Origin: Phytohabitans rumicis | GTDB lineage: Bacteria > Actinomycetota > Actinomycetes > Mycobacteriales > Micromonosporaceae | Assembly (NCBI RefSeq): GCF_011764445.1 | Contig: NZ_BLPG01000001.1 | Location: 8,919,316-8,983,315 of the forward strand | Length of the DNA stretch: 64,000 bases | Direction of reading: 5' to 3' | Shown: one piece after another, positions 25,965 through 34,726 of the stretch | Position numbering within the stretch: the stretch's first letter is position 1 | Layout of the letters: each line of letters opens with the position of its first letter | Made by a program: the position numbers and the translations under genes | The notes under the pieces: generated by a model | The model's database searches: none | Seen by the model: the letters and a program-made list of their open reading frames with translations, nothing else | What the model was told of the DNA's origin: nothing

Positions 25965-26116
25965 GCTGATCGGTAGCTCAGCGGCAGGAATCCGGTAGGT
26001 GGGTGAGCGACACTGACGTCAGGTTCCCATCCTGCCTGGGTCCGGGCGGGTCGCACGTGCGGCCCGCCCGGCTCGTGTCCGGCGTCGACTCCCCATCCCA
26101 CCTCCGGAGGGACAAG

Positions 26117-26911
26117 ATGCAACGATTCCGGGAGTTCGAGATCGACCTCAACCGGCGCTCCAGGGTCCTGCTCCTGGTCGCCACCGCGAGTGAGCGGGAG
26201 GCCGTCTTCGCCGCGGCAAAGGCCGTCACCGGCAGCGAGCCGACCAAGCGGTTCCTGCCCCACCACACCGTGTACGAGCTGGGCCTGATCGGCGACGCCG
26301 AGGTGCTGCTGGCGCAGACCCAGCCGGGCGCGGTCGGCCCCGGCGCGGCCGCGATCACCGCGTCGGCGCTCATCTCCCGCCTGGGCCCGGATTTTCTGGT
26401 GGTGACCGGCATCTGCTTCGGGCTGCGGGAGGCCGAACAGCGCCTCGGCGACGTCATCGTGTGCCGCCAGCTGCGCGCGATCGACCACCGGAAGGAGATC
26501 GACCCCGACGACGGCGGGCCGAGGATCGTGCTCATCCGCGGCGACTTCGTCTCCTCCTCGGTGACGCTCTTCGACCGCTTCCGCTCGGCGGAGGTGGGCT
26601 GGACCGCCACGAAGGTCCACTACGGCACCCTGCTGTCCTCCAGCGCCCTGGTCGACTCGCGGGAGCTGCGCGCCGACCTGCGCCGGCTCGACCCGGAGGC
26701 GTCCGGGGGCGAGATGGAGGGAGCCGGGGTGTACGCCGCCGCGGCCCCGGAGAAGGTGGACTGGATCGTGGTCAAGGGAATCTCCGACTGGGGGTACGAC
26801 AAGGACGACGCCGCGCAGGAGGCCGCCGCGGGAAACGCCGCCGCGTTCGTCATCGGCACGATCCGCAGCGGCGCGCTCGACGAGCGGGCGTCCCGCGCGA
26901 GTCTGGGCTGA
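26117..26911 (+). CDS. Nucleoside phosphorylase-superfamily protein (MTA/SAH nucleosidase-like)
   Basis: 264 residues from ATG 26117, which has a GGAGGGA ribosome binding site. Motifs of the PNP/UDP phosphorylase fold: VLLLVATASEREAV, the purine-binding region VVTGICFGLREAEQRLGDVIV, the ribose-binding GGEMEGAGVYAAA and GISDWGYDKDD. These enzymes cleave N-glycosidic bonds of purine nucleosides or adenosylated thioethers. The sequence resembles PNP domains fused to NACHT/NB-ARC-type proteins in actinobacteria, but here stands alone. Substrate unknown. Confidence 0.85.
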   Translation: MQRFREFEIDLNRRSRVLLLVATASEREAVFAAAKAVTGSEPTKRFLPHHTVYELGLIGDAEVLLAQTQPGAVGPGAAAITASALISRLGPDFLVVTGICFGLREAEQRLGDVIVCRQLRAIDHRKEIDPDDGGPRIVLIRGDFVSSSVTLFDRFRSAEVGWTATKVHYGTLLSSSALVDSRELRADLRRLDPEASGGEMEGAGVYAAAAPEKVDWIVVKGISDWGYDKDDAAQEAAAGNAAAFVIGTIRSGALDERASRASLG

Positions 26912-26920
26912 CGATGCGGA

Positions 26921-27907
26921 TCAGTCGCGGTAGCGCGCGGCCGGCGGCTGCGGCACCGGGCCCACGCCGCCGAACCAGCGGCGGTAGCTGGTGCGCCAGC
27001 TCCCGTCGGCGCGCATCTCGTCCAGCACGGCGTTGACGAAGCGTACGAGGTCGGCGTCGTCGCGGGGCATGGCGATGCCGGCCGGGTCGTCGGTGATCCG
27101 GTCACCGACGATCGTGGTGTTGGGGTCCTGCGCGGCGAGCGTGGCCAGCAGCGTGTCGATGCTGGAGATCGCGTCGACCTGGCCCTGCTGGAGCAGGACG
27201 AGGCAGTCCACCAGCAGGTCGGTCGCCACGGCGATCGGGCGGGACGCGGCGCGCTGGATGTTGGGGATGCTGCTGCTGCCGTTGGTCGCGCAGATCTTGC
27301 GGCCGCCCAGGTCGGCCAGCCCGTTGATGCCGGAGCCGGCGCGCACCAGCAGGCGCTGGCCGGACGACAGGTACTCGGTGGAGAACGCGACCTGCTGCCA
27401 TCGCTCGCAGGTCATCGTCATCGTGCGGATCACCATGTGCACGTCGCCCCGCTCCAACACCGGTACGCGTTCGGCCGTGGAGATGGCCCGGAACTGCACC
27501 GCGTCCGGGTCGCCGAAGATGGCGGCCGCGATCCGCCGGGCGATGTCGATCTCGAAGCCGACCAGCCGGCCGTCCTGGTCCCGGTAGCTGAACAGGTACG
27601 CGTCCTGGTCGATGCCGACGATGAGCCGCCCGCCCCGGAAGATGCCCTCCATCGTGGACCCGGACGGCATGCGGCGCGGCGCCGGCAGCGATCCGCCGGG
27701 GCGCAGGCTGGCCCGCCGGTCGCAGGCGTCCGCCGCCGGCCCGGACGCCGCCGCACTTGCCTGCGGCGCCGGATCTCGTACGCCGAGCGGCTGCGGCGCG
27801 GCGATCGGGTCCACCCCGCGGCCCGCCGAGGGCGTGGCGCCCTGTCCGCAGCCGGCGACGACGAGGACAGCGGCGAGGAGGAGACCCCGTAGGCGTGCGT
27901 CGACCAT
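26921..27907 (-). CDS. Lipoprotein, amino-acid ABC-type solute-binding protein (SBP family 3)
   Basis: 328 residues with a lipoprotein signal MVDARLRGLLLAAVLVVAGC (lipobox VAGC, Cys20). The bacterial family 3 binding fold follows: GRLIVGIDQDAYLFSYRDQDGRLVGFEIDIARRIA, VHMVIRTMTMTCERWQQVAFSTEY, GRKICATNGSSSIPNI and ITDDPAGIAMPRDD. This resembles actinobacterial glutamate/glutamine-binding proteins that accompany PknG-like signalling or GluABCD transporters. No permease or ATPase gene is adjacent. Convergent with the nucleoside phosphorylase gene and divergent from ubiA-like. Confidence 0.88.
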   Translation of the reverse strand: MVDARLRGLLLAAVLVVAGCGQGATPSAGRGVDPIAAPQPLGVRDPAPQASAAASGPAADACDRRASLRPGGSLPAPRRMPSGSTMEGIFRGGRLIVGIDQDAYLFSYRDQDGRLVGFEIDIARRIAAAIFGDPDAVQFRAISTAERVPVLERGDVHMVIRTMTMTCERWQQVAFSTEYLSSGQRLLVRAGSGINGLADLGGRKICATNGSSSIPNIQRAASRPIAVATDLLVDCLVLLQQGQVDAISSIDTLLATLAAQDPNTTIVGDRITDDPAGIAMPRDDADLVRFVNAVLDEMRADGSWRTSYRRWFGGVGPVPQPPAARYRD

Positions 27908-27998
27908 GCCGGCATCGTTGCATCCTCCCTCTACTGGGGGAGGCGGTTGGCTCCCGCTGGGGAGGCCCCGGCACCCGGCGTTTTCATAGCGTCGAGGC

Positions 27999-28913
27999 AT
28001 GGTTGACGTTGCCGTGACCGCCGAGCCGCTGGCCCGGGCGGCGGTGCTGGTTCGGTTCACCCGGCCGTGGTTCTGGCCGCTCGGCTGGGCCGGGGCGTAC
28101 CTGGGGGCGGTGCTGGCCACCCGGACCTGGCTGCCGCCCGCGCACGCCGTACCCGAATCGCTGGCCGCCATGGTGGTCCTCGGCCCGCTGGTGTGGGGCG
28201 CGGTGCTCGCCGTCAACGACCGGTACGACCTGCCGAGCGACCGGCGCAACCCGCGCAAGGCCACCGCGCCGCTGGTGACCGGTGAGGTGACCGAGGCCGA
28301 CCTGACCCGGTGGGGCCGGCTCTTCGCGGTCGTGGCGATGGCGGTGGCCCTGGCGGTCGGGCCGGCGTTCACCGCCGGGACGGGCGCGGTGCTGCTGCTG
28401 GGCTGGCTCTACAGCGCCCCACCGGTACGGCTCAAGGCCCGCCCGGGCGCCGACGTGGCCGTCAACGCCGTCGTGGTGGGCGTGCTGGGACCGCTGGCGG
28501 GATGGTCCCTGTACCGGCCGGTCGGCGACTTCCCGCCCGTCATGGTCGCGCTGGGCCTGCTGCTGGCCGCCGCCCTGTACCTGCCCACCACGGTCATGGA
28601 CCTGGACGCCGACCGCGGCGCCGGTGACGCGACCGCCGCCGTACGCTGGCGGCCGCGCCTGTGCTACCGCCTCGGCGTGACACTGTGGACCGCCGCGATC
28701 GCACTGTGGCTGGCCTGCTGCCACCTGGAGCTGCTGGTTCCGGGCCAGGCGTCGCCGACCCAGGACCTGATGGCGCCAGTCCTGCTGGCCGGGTACGCCG
28801 TGCTGGCCCGCCGGCCGTCCATCCCACGCATGGCGGTCGTGTCGCTGCTGTTCGCACTGCCAGCCGCCGACTTCCTCTCCACCTGCGTAGCCACCACCCC
28901 CACCCCGCCCTAA
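27999..28913 (+). CDS. UbiA-family prenyltransferase
   Basis: 304 residues with about 8-9 predicted membrane helices. Both aspartate-rich motifs of the family are present: NDRYDLPSDRRNPRK (NDxxDxxxD type, about residue 70) and MDLDADRGAGD (about residue 202). They bind the Mg-diphosphate of a polyprenyl donor. Acceptors include quinone precursors, chlorophyll and decaprenyl-phosphate sugars; the acceptor here cannot be told. It lies just before the pterin-like cluster but reads toward ribA, with a palindrome between. Confidence 0.9.
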   Translation: MVDVAVTAEPLARAAVLVRFTRPWFWPLGWAGAYLGAVLATRTWLPPAHAVPESLAAMVVLGPLVWGAVLAVNDRYDLPSDRRNPRKATAPLVTGEVTEADLTRWGRLFAVVAMAVALAVGPAFTAGTGAVLLLGWLYSAPPVRLKARPGADVAVNAVVVGVLGPLAGWSLYRPVGDFPPVMVALGLLLAAALYLPTTVMDLDADRGAGDATAAVRWRPRLCYRLGVTLWTAAIALWLACCHLELLVPGQASPTQDLMAPVLLAGYAVLARRPSIPRMAVVSLLFALPAADFLSTCVATTPTPP

Positions 28914-28985
28914 CGCCCTCCGCCCTCCGCCCTCCGCCGGGCGTCCTCCCCGTCGATGCTGGGCGTCGTCCCCCGACGCCCCTCC

Positions 28986-29051
28986 CGTCGATCAAGGGCA
29001 TACGGTCGTGGTTTAGAGATCAAAGCACGACCATTTGCCCTTGATCGACGG
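28986..29051. repeat. Dispersed palindrome family A, copy 3 (encodes RibA tail)
   Basis: GTCGATCAAGGGCATACGGTCGTG and its near complement CACGACCATTTGCCCTTGATCGAC lie between the convergent ubiA-like and ribA-like genes. Read on the minus strand, the right arm and loop encode the last residues of the GTP cyclohydrolase (SIKGKWSCFDL, stop at 29013-29015). Confidence 0.85.
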
Positions 29052-29738
29052 GGACGGGGCGCGCGGCGGGGCGGGAGAGCGAGGGCTACTCGCGGCGGGG
29101 AGGGGGATGGGGAGGTCGAGGGTGTGGGCCGAGTGGGTGGCTTTGGTGGCGAGGTAGCGGGCGTTCGCGGCGGACAGGTGCACCTCCGTCGGGACGACCT
29201 CGCTCACCTCCACGCCCAACCGGCTCAGTTGTGCGCTTTTGTCCGGGTTGTTGCTGAGCAACGCCACCCGGTCGGCGCCCAACGCCAGCAGCATCTGGGC
29301 CGCCACCGTGTAGTCGCGCTCGTCCTCGCCGTGCCCGAGCGCCAGGTTCGCCTCGTACGTGTCGAGCCCCGTGTCCTGCAGCGCGTACGCGTCGACCTTG
29401 GCGTACAGGCCGATGCCCCGGCCCTCCTGGCGCAGGTAGAGCAGGAACCCACCCGCGTCGGTGATCCGCTCCACCGCCTCGCGCAACTGTGGACCGCAGT
29501 CGCAGCGCTGGCTGCCGAACACGTCCCCGGTCAGGCATTCGCTGTGCGGCCGGACGAGGGGCAGCGCGGTCCGCCAGTCGCCGAGGCCGAGGGCCAGGTG
29601 TTCCTTGCCGTCCGCGAGCCCGTCGAAGGTGAAGACGCGCGCGGTGGTGGCGTACCCGTCCGCGAAGCGCAGCGGCACCGTCACCTGCCGCCGGACCGTG
29701 GCCGGCGCCAGGCGGACCTCGGGTGGCGATTGGGTCAT
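29013..29738 (-). CDS. GTP cyclohydrolase II (RibA-type), cluster copy
   Basis: 241 residues from ATG 29738. It converts GTP to 2,5-diamino-6-ribosylamino-pyrimidinone phosphate and formate. Zinc ligands are in HSECLTGDVFGSQRCDCG, and the catalytic region is RQEGRGIGLYAKVDAYALQD. The tyrosine equivalent to E. coli RibA Tyr105 is kept, as in true GCH II. No DHBP-synthase domain is fused. It diverges from a RibD-type reductase rather than sitting in a rib operon, so it probably feeds a specialised pteridine or pyrimidine pathway. The last 11 or so residues are encoded by a dispersed palindrome and are unlikely to matter. Confidence 0.92.
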   Translation of the reverse strand: MTQSPPEVRLAPATVRRQVTVPLRFADGYATTARVFTFDGLADGKEHLALGLGDWRTALPLVRPHSECLTGDVFGSQRCDCGPQLREAVERITDAGGFLLYLRQEGRGIGLYAKVDAYALQDTGLDTYEANLALGHGEDERDYTVAAQMLLALGADRVALLSNNPDKSAQLSRLGVEVSEVVPTEVHLSAANARYLATKATHSAHTLDLPIPLPAASSPRSPAPPRAPSPSIKGKWSCFDL

Positions 29739-29760
29739 CGGCTCTCCCTGTACGTTCATA

Positions 29761-29793
29761 ACTCTCCGAGCAGACCAGACACTCTCCGAGCAG
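29761..29793. promoter_or_regulatory. Tandem direct repeats in the ribA-ribD_C divergent promoter region
   Basis: ACTCTCCGAGCAG occurs at 29761-29773 and again at 29781-29793. The 20-base period places both copies on the same DNA face. They are centred in the 88-bp gap between divergent starts, suggesting a shared operator. The regulator is unknown. Confidence 0.6.
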
Positions 29794-29826
29794 GCCAACT
29801 GTCCCGACGGCAAGGAGGCGCCAGCC

Positions 29827-30516
29827 GTGGTCGAGCGACCGTACATCCTGCTCAGTTGCGGCATGTCGATCGACGGCTATCTTGACACCGCGGCGGGGAC
29901 ACGGTTGCTACTGTCCAATGACGCCGACTTTGACCGAGTTGATGCCGTACGTGCCGGATGCGACGCGATCCTGGTCGGGGCGACCACGGTACGCCGGGAC
30001 AACCCGCGGCTGCTCGTGCGTTCCACCACCCGCCGGGAGGAACGGGTGGCGCGAGGGCTTCCGCCGACGCCGGTGAAGGTGACCGTGACCGGGCGCGGCG
30101 AGCTGGACCCGGCCGCGGAGTTCTTCGTGGCCGGCGACGTCGACAAGCTGGTCTACTGCGCGAGCCCGGCGGTGGCGGCGGCGCGCGAGCGGCTCGGTGC
30201 GGTGGCGACGGTGGTGGATGGCGGCGACCCCGTGGATCTGTGCCTGGTGGTGGCGGATCTTCATGCCCGCGGGGTGGGGCGGCTGATGGTCGAGGGCGGC
30301 GGGGCGATACACACCCAGTTCCTCACCGGGGGCCTGGCCGACGAGTTGCACCTGGTCATCGCCCCGTTCTTCGTCGGCGACTCCCAGGCGCCGCGGTTCG
30401 TGCGCGACGGCACCTTCCCGTGGGGGCCGGACCGCCGGGCGGTCCTGGCCGAGGTACGCCAGATCGGCGACGTGGTGCTGCTCCGGTACGCCCTGTCGGA
30501 GCGTTTCGAGAGCTGA
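29827..30516 (+). CDS. RibD C-terminal-type pyrimidine reductase (DHFR-like fold)
   Basis: 229 residues from GTG 29827, preceded by AAGGAGG. Motifs of the RibD_C reductase: SCGMSIDGYLDTA, DAVRAGCDAILVGATTVRRDNPRL and GRLMVEGGGAIHTQFLTGGLADELHL. It uses NADPH to reduce the ribosyl side chain of the GTP cyclohydrolase II product. The deaminase domain of RibD is absent. With the adjacent ribA-like gene it could make a diamino-ribitylamino-pyrimidinone, as in archaeal or fungal flavin routes. Convergent with the flippase-like gene, whose frame reads 256 bases into its 3' half. Confidence 0.9.
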   Translation: MVERPYILLSCGMSIDGYLDTAAGTRLLLSNDADFDRVDAVRAGCDAILVGATTVRRDNPRLLVRSTTRREERVARGLPPTPVKVTVTGRGELDPAAEFFVAGDVDKLVYCASPAVAAARERLGAVATVVDGGDPVDLCLVVADLHARGVGRLMVEGGGAIHTQFLTGGLADELHLVIAPFFVGDSQAPRFVRDGTFPWGPDRRAVLAEVRQIGDVVLLRYALSERFES

Positions 30517-31454
30517 ACGAACCAGCGCACCACCAGCACGCCCGCGCCCGGCAGCGCCGCCGCGAAGGTGAGCACCCCGTACACCACCGCGACCGTCAGG
30601 CCCAGGCTGGCGCTCATCCCGGCCGCCGCGAACGCCCACGCGGTGACGCCCTCCCGCGGTCCCCAGCCGCCCACGTTCAGCGGCAGCATCATCGACAGCA
30701 GCGCCAGCATCAGCAGCGGCACGAGTTGGGGGAGCGGCACCGAGGCCCCGGCGGCCCGCGCCGCGACCACGAACGTGGCCAGGTGGCCGACCAGCACGAG
30801 CGCGGAGGCGAGCACGATTCCCGGCCATCTTCCGCGCGCCAGCAGCCCGCGCCGCACGTCGGAGCCGGCGGTACGCAGGGCGCGGGTCCACCGCGAGGCG
30901 CCCCGCCGCAGCAGCGCCCACCCGCCGGCCACGGCGGCCAGCCCGAGCGCCGCGAGCACGGCCAGCGCCGCCCCGGGGACCTCGACGAGACGGGTTCCCG
31001 ACACGACCAGCACGCCTACCCCGAGGGCGACCACCACGGCCTGTCCCGCGGAGCGTTCCAGGACCACGGCCCGCACGCCCCGGCCCACGTCGCCGGTGTC
31101 CTTGCCGTGCCGCACCGCCCGGTGTACGTCGCCGACGATGCCCCCGGGTAGCGCCGCGTTGAGGAAGAGCGCGCGGTACGAGTCCGCGACCGCGCTGCCC
31201 AGCGGGAGCCGGATCCCCAGGCCGCGAGCCACGATGCACCACCGCCACGCGCTCAGCACCGTGGTCGCCAGGCCGATCCCGCAGGCCACCAGCAGCGTGC
31301 CGCCGTCGATCACCCGCAGCCCGTCCCGGAGCGCGCCGGTGCCCAGCCGCCACACCAGTAGCGCGAGGATGCCCGCCCCGCCGAGCAGCTTTACCCAGGC
31401 CCACACCGTCCGCCTCACGGGAACACATACGGTGACGAGCCCATTTGGGTTCAT
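30261..31454 (-). CDS. Lysylphosphatidylglycerol-synthase-TM/UPF0104-type membrane protein (flippase-like)
   Basis: 397 residues. About eight membrane helices fill residues 1-320, with family patterns LGGAGILALLVWRLGTGALRD, ALFLNAALPGGIVGDVHRAVRHGKD, RAVVLERSAGQ and LPLNVGGWGPREGVTAWAF. Related proteins translocate or attach groups to lipids at the inner membrane. The ATG overlaps the methyltransferase stop (ATGA). No stop is met at the expected end near residue 315, so a basic tail of about 80 residues is encoded antisense to the RibD_C gene. Last gene of a five-gene minus-strand operon. Confidence 0.82.
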   Translation of the reverse strand: MNPNGLVTVCVPVRRTVWAWVKLLGGAGILALLVWRLGTGALRDGLRVIDGGTLLVACGIGLATTVLSAWRWCIVARGLGIRLPLGSAVADSYRALFLNAALPGGIVGDVHRAVRHGKDTGDVGRGVRAVVLERSAGQAVVVALGVGVLVVSGTRLVEVPGAALAVLAALGLAAVAGGWALLRRGASRWTRALRTAGSDVRRGLLARGRWPGIVLASALVLVGHLATFVVAARAAGASVPLPQLVPLLMLALLSMMLPLNVGGWGPREGVTAWAFAAAGMSASLGLTVAVVYGVLTFAAALPGAGVLVVRWFVQLSKRSDRAYRSSTTSPIWRTSARTARRSGPHGKVPSRTNRGAWESPTKNGAMTRCNSSARPPVRNWVCIAPPPSTISRPTPRA

Positions 31455-32221
31455 TCGAAGTTGGCCAGCAGGTCGCTGTGGTGCACGACGGCCGCGAATC
31501 CGTCCGCGAGCCGGCGCGAAAGATACGCCGCCGCCGCCGGCCCGGCCAGTTCCGGACGCTGCTCGACGGCGGCGCCGACCCATCCGCGCAGCCACTCGGC
31601 CGCGAGGTCGGCCCGTGCGGGGCCGAGCCGCCACGGGCTCGGCGCCACCCGCACGGCCATGCCGAGCCGGGTGAACGCCGCGGCCGCCGCGTCGACCGCG
31701 TCGGGGCCGAGCAGGTCCCGCCCGCCGGTGCGGCGGCGCTGGTGCTCGTTGAACGCCGCCTCGATCGACGCGTCCAGCGGGTCGGCCGGGGTGAGTTCCA
31801 CGCGGCCGGTCACGGAGATGGTCAGCAGCGCGGGGCACCCCGCGCCCGCGCACGCCTCGACCAGCCGGTCCAGCTCCGCACGGGTGAGCAGGTCCAGCAG
31901 CGCGGACGCGGTGACCAGGTCGGCGCCGGCGAGGTCGGTGGCGGTCAGCCGGGTGACGTCCGCCTGCCGGGTCTCCACCGAGACGCCGGCGGGCAGGCCG
32001 GCCGCGGCGAGGGCGAGCAGGTCCGGGTCCGCGTCGTACAGCACCCAGTGCTGCGGGCCGGGCAGCCGGCCGGCGAGCCAGCGCCCCATCGAGCCGGTGC
32101 CGCAGCCCAGGTCGCGGATCACCTTCGGTGCCGCGCCGAGCAGGGGTTCGAGCAGCGAAAGCGCGCGGGCGTCGGCGTCGGCCGGTTCCCGCAGCGCCAG
32201 CCAGGTCGGGCTGAACGCCAT
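31451..32221 (-). CDS. Class I SAM-dependent methyltransferase
   Basis: 256 residues. The SAM-binding motif I is VIRDLGCGTGSMGRWLAGRL (about residues 33-52), followed by the acidic motif HWVLYDADPDLL, ADVTRLTATDLAGADLVTASALLDLLT, and a downstream LLTISVTGRVEL strand. Methyl acceptor unknown. Start and stop overlap both neighbours, so it is translated within the PTPS-GT4-flippase operon. The product probably methylates an intermediate of that cluster (inference). Confidence 0.88.
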   Translation of the reverse strand: MAFSPTWLALREPADADARALSLLEPLLGAAPKVIRDLGCGTGSMGRWLAGRLPGPQHWVLYDADPDLLALAAAGLPAGVSVETRQADVTRLTATDLAGADLVTASALLDLLTRAELDRLVEACAGAGCPALLTISVTGRVELTPADPLDASIEAAFNEHQRRRTGGRDLLGPDAVDAAAAAFTRLGMAVRVAPSPWRLGPARADLAAEWLRGWVGAAVEQRPELAGPAAAAYLSRRLADGFAAVVHHSDLLANFE

Positions 32222-33237
32222 CAGATCATTCCCACCACGTCGGTCACCGCGCGGGCGGTGACATCCCAACCGGTCAAGGTCTCGCGCCGGGCGCGCGCGG
32301 CGGCCCGCAGGCGCTCCCGGGTGTCCGGCTCGCCGAGCCAGCGCCGCAGCGCCCCGGCCAGCGCCGCCACGTCGCCCGGCGGCACCAGCAGCCCCGGCAC
32401 CGCGCCGCTGGGCGCGTGCCCCAGCGCCTCCGGCACCCCGCCCACGGCCGTGGCCAGCACCGGCACGCCGCGGGCCAGGGCCTCGGTCACCACCATCCCG
32501 TACGTCTCCGCGTGCGACGCCAGCACCAGCAGGTCGGCGGCGGCGTAGCGGGCGTCCAGGTCGGCGCCGACCTGCGCGCCCTCGAACCGCACCCGCCCGT
32601 CCAGCCCGTGCGCGGCTACCAGCCGGTCCAGCCGGTCCGGGTCGCCGGCGCCGGCGCACAGGCACTCCCAGGGCCACTCGGCGACCTTCGCCAGCGCCGC
32701 GACCAGCACGTCGTGCCCCTTGCGCGGGGTCAGGGCGGCGACGCACAACAAGCGCCTGCCGTCCGGCGTACCCGATGCGAGTGATGCGCGGTCGGCTCCC
32801 GGCGCGGCCACGTGGACCCGTGCGGGCGCCAGCCCGTGGTGCTCGACCAGCCGGCGCGCGGTCGTGGCGCTGGTCGCGACGACGGCCGCCGCGGCCCGCA
32901 GCGTGGCCCGCTCCCGGGCGTCCAGCTCCGCGGCCTCGCCGGGGGTCAGGCCGGTCTCGTCGGCGAGCGGCAGGTGCACCAGCACGGCCAGGCGCAGCCT
33001 GGCCGCCGCCGGCACGACCACCTCGGGCGCCGCGCACGCCACCAGGCCATCCACGAAGACAGCAGATCCATCTGGTACGCCAAGCAACGCACCGGCCAGC
33101 GCGGATCGTTCGGCATCCCCCGCCCAGGGCCAGTCCCCGGGCACGAAGACCTCGCGCACACCGAGCTCCTGGCACACCCGCCGGTTGTAGTTGGTGCCCC
33201 CGCTCGGGCCGCTCAGCTCCGGTGCAACGAACCTCAC
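32221..33237 (-). CDS. Glycosyltransferase family 4-type
   Basis: 338 residues from GTG 33237, overlapping the PTPS stop (GTGA). GT-B fold, shorter than usual in the N-terminal half. The acceptor side begins [19 protein letters not shown]. The donor domain has [68 protein letters not shown] (E-x7-E nucleotide-sugar site) and [13 protein letters not shown]. Donor and acceptor are unknown. It probably glycosylates the cluster product or its lipid carrier. Confidence 0.9.
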   Translation of the reverse strand: MRFVAPELSGPSGGTNYNRRVCQELGVREVFVPGDWPWAGDAERSALAGALLGVPDGSAVFVDGLVACAAPEVVVPAAARLRLAVLVHLPLADETGLTPGEAAELDARERATLRAAAAVVATSATTARRLVEHHGLAPARVHVAAPGADRASLASGTPDGRRLLCVAALTPRKGHDVLVAALAKVAEWPWECLCAGAGDPDRLDRLVAAHGLDGRVRFEGAQVGADLDARYAAADLLVLASHAETYGMVVTEALARGVPVLATAVGGVPEALGHAPSGAVPGLLVPPGDVAALAGALRRWLGEPDTRERLRAAARARRETLTGWDVTARAVTDVVGMI

Positions 33238-33632
33238 AGCCCGCGCTCGTAGGAGGCCCAGGCGATGTGCGACTCGTGCAGGGTGACCGTGATGCCGGTC
33301 AGGCCGCGGGCGCCCTCGCCGAGGTCGCCGGCGTGCACCCGGTCGGCGAGGCGGTCCGCGATGACCTTGGCGAGGGCCTCCGTCGACGTGTTGACCCCGG
33401 CGAACTCCGGCTCGTCGTCGAGGTTGCGGTAGTTGAGCTCGGCCAGCACGCCGCCCAGCTCCGCGGACGCCTTGCCGATGTCGACGACGATGTTGTCGGC
33501 GTCCAGTTCGGGTCGGCGGAATGTCGCGTCCACGACAAAGGTCGCCCCGTGCAAGCGCTGGGCGGGGCCGAAAACCTCGCCGCGGAAGCTGTGAGCGACC
33601 ATGATGTGGTCACGGACGGTGATGCTGAACAA
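33234..33632 (-). CDS. 6-pyruvoyl-tetrahydropterin synthase/QueD homologue
   Basis: 132 residues if translation starts at TTG 33632. This keeps the first strand [15 protein letters not shown] and follows GGAGA. The T-fold pterin-binding family is recognised by the zinc histidines in VAHSF and [13 protein letters not shown], the acidic NLDDEPEF and [15 protein letters not shown], and the C-terminal [14 protein letters not shown]. Family members act on dihydroneopterin triphosphate, giving pyruvoyl-, carboxy- or related tetrahydropterins. No queuosine genes (queE, queC, queF) are near, so a different pterin-like substrate is likely. Lies 5 bases after the dehydrogenase gene. Confidence 0.88.
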   Translation of the reverse strand: MFSITVRDHIMVAHSFRGEVFGPAQRLHGATFVVDATFRRPELDADNIVVDIGKASAELGGVLAELNYRNLDDEPEFAGVNTSTEALAKVIADRLADRVHAGDLGEGARGLTGITVTLHESHIAWASYERGL

Positions 33633-33637
33633 GGGCG

Positions 33638-34615
33638 TCAGTCTCCATATCTCACGACGTGGCACAGGGCCGGCAGGTCGCCGCCGGCCAGCCGGGGCAG
33701 CACCTCGGGCAGGTCGTCGAAGTCGCACTCGCCGCTGATCAGCGCGTCGAACGCCGGGTCGGCGAGCAACTCCAGGGCTAGGGCCAGCCGGTCGGCGAAG
33801 CTGCGCCGGCCCCGCTGCGCCGGCGACACCGTACCCACCTGGCTGCCGCGTACGACCAGCCGGCGGGAGTGGAAGTGCTCACCCAGCGGCACGCTGACCC
33901 GGCGGTCGCCGTACCAGCTCAGCTCGACGACGGTGCCCTCCGGGGCGAGCAGCTCCAGCGACCGGGCCAGCCCCGCCTCGGTGGCGCTGGCGTGGACGAC
34001 CAGGTCGCGCTCGCCGTCCGCGTCGCCGGGCAGCGCGAAGTCGACGCCGAGCGCCGTCGCCACCTCCGCCCGCCCGGGGTCGACGTCGACGAGCTGCACC
34101 CGTACGCCGGGGAAGCGGGCCAGCAGGGCGGCCACGCAGCTGCCGACCATGCCGGCTCCGACCACCGCGACCCGGTCGCCGACCAGGGGAGCGGCGTCCC
34201 AGAGGGCGTTCACGGCGGTCTCCACGGTGCCGGCGAGCACGGCCCGGCGAGCCGGTACGGAGTCCGGCACGGTGGTGACCGCGGTGGCCGGCACGGCGTA
34301 CCGCGTCTGGTGCGGGTACAGGCAGAAGACGGTCCGGCCGAGCAGCGCCGGCGGGCCCTCCTCGACCACGCCGACGTTGAGGTAGCCGTACTTCACCGGG
34401 CCCGGAAAGTCGCCCTCCTGAAAGGGGGCGCGCATCGCCGAGTGCTGGCTCGCCGGCACGCCGCCGCGGAACACGAGCGTCTCGGTGCCCCGGCTCACGC
34501 CCGAGTACAGAGTCCGTACGAGCACCTGGTCGGGGCCGTGCCGGGCGACCGTGACCGGGCGGATCTCGCCGTGACCGGGAGTGCGGAGCCAGAACGCGCG
34601 GTCACGCAGCGTCAT
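33638..34615 (-). CDS. MDR-family (zinc-type) alcohol dehydrogenase, cluster member
   Basis: 325 residues from ATG 34615. N-terminal GroES-like domain ([21 protein letters not shown]) and Rossmann domain ([39 protein letters not shown]). The pattern [12 protein letters not shown] is typical of dehydrogenases next to PTPS genes in streptomycetes (recalled, not searched). The classical structural-zinc cysteines are not obvious, so zinc dependence is uncertain. First gene of the minus-strand operon; divergent from the CDP-alcohol phosphatidyltransferase. Confidence 0.87.
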   Translation of the reverse strand: MTLRDRAFWLRTPGHGEIRPVTVARHGPDQVLVRTLYSGVSRGTETLVFRGGVPASQHSAMRAPFQEGDFPGPVKYGYLNVGVVEEGPPALLGRTVFCLYPHQTRYAVPATAVTTVPDSVPARRAVLAGTVETAVNALWDAAPLVGDRVAVVGAGMVGSCVAALLARFPGVRVQLVDVDPGRAEVATALGVDFALPGDADGERDLVVHASATEAGLARSLELLAPEGTVVELSWYGDRRVSVPLGEHFHSRRLVVRGSQVGTVSPAQRGRRSFADRLALALELLADPAFDALISGECDFDDLPEVLPRLAGGDLPALCHVVRYGD

Positions 34616-34726
34616 TGGCGTCCTTCCTCAAACCCGGCTGAACCGAAATCGCCTGTCGACCGTTCAACAGGTGAGCTGCGGTTAACCATACGCGGCGACG
34701 GGAACGGCTAAGACGACTGCGGAGGA

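Noticed and set aside
33234-33728. Longer start for the PTPS homologue
   Set aside because: The extra N-terminal 32 codons are Arg/Pro-rich and overlap the dehydrogenase gene; the family begins at FSITVRDH.
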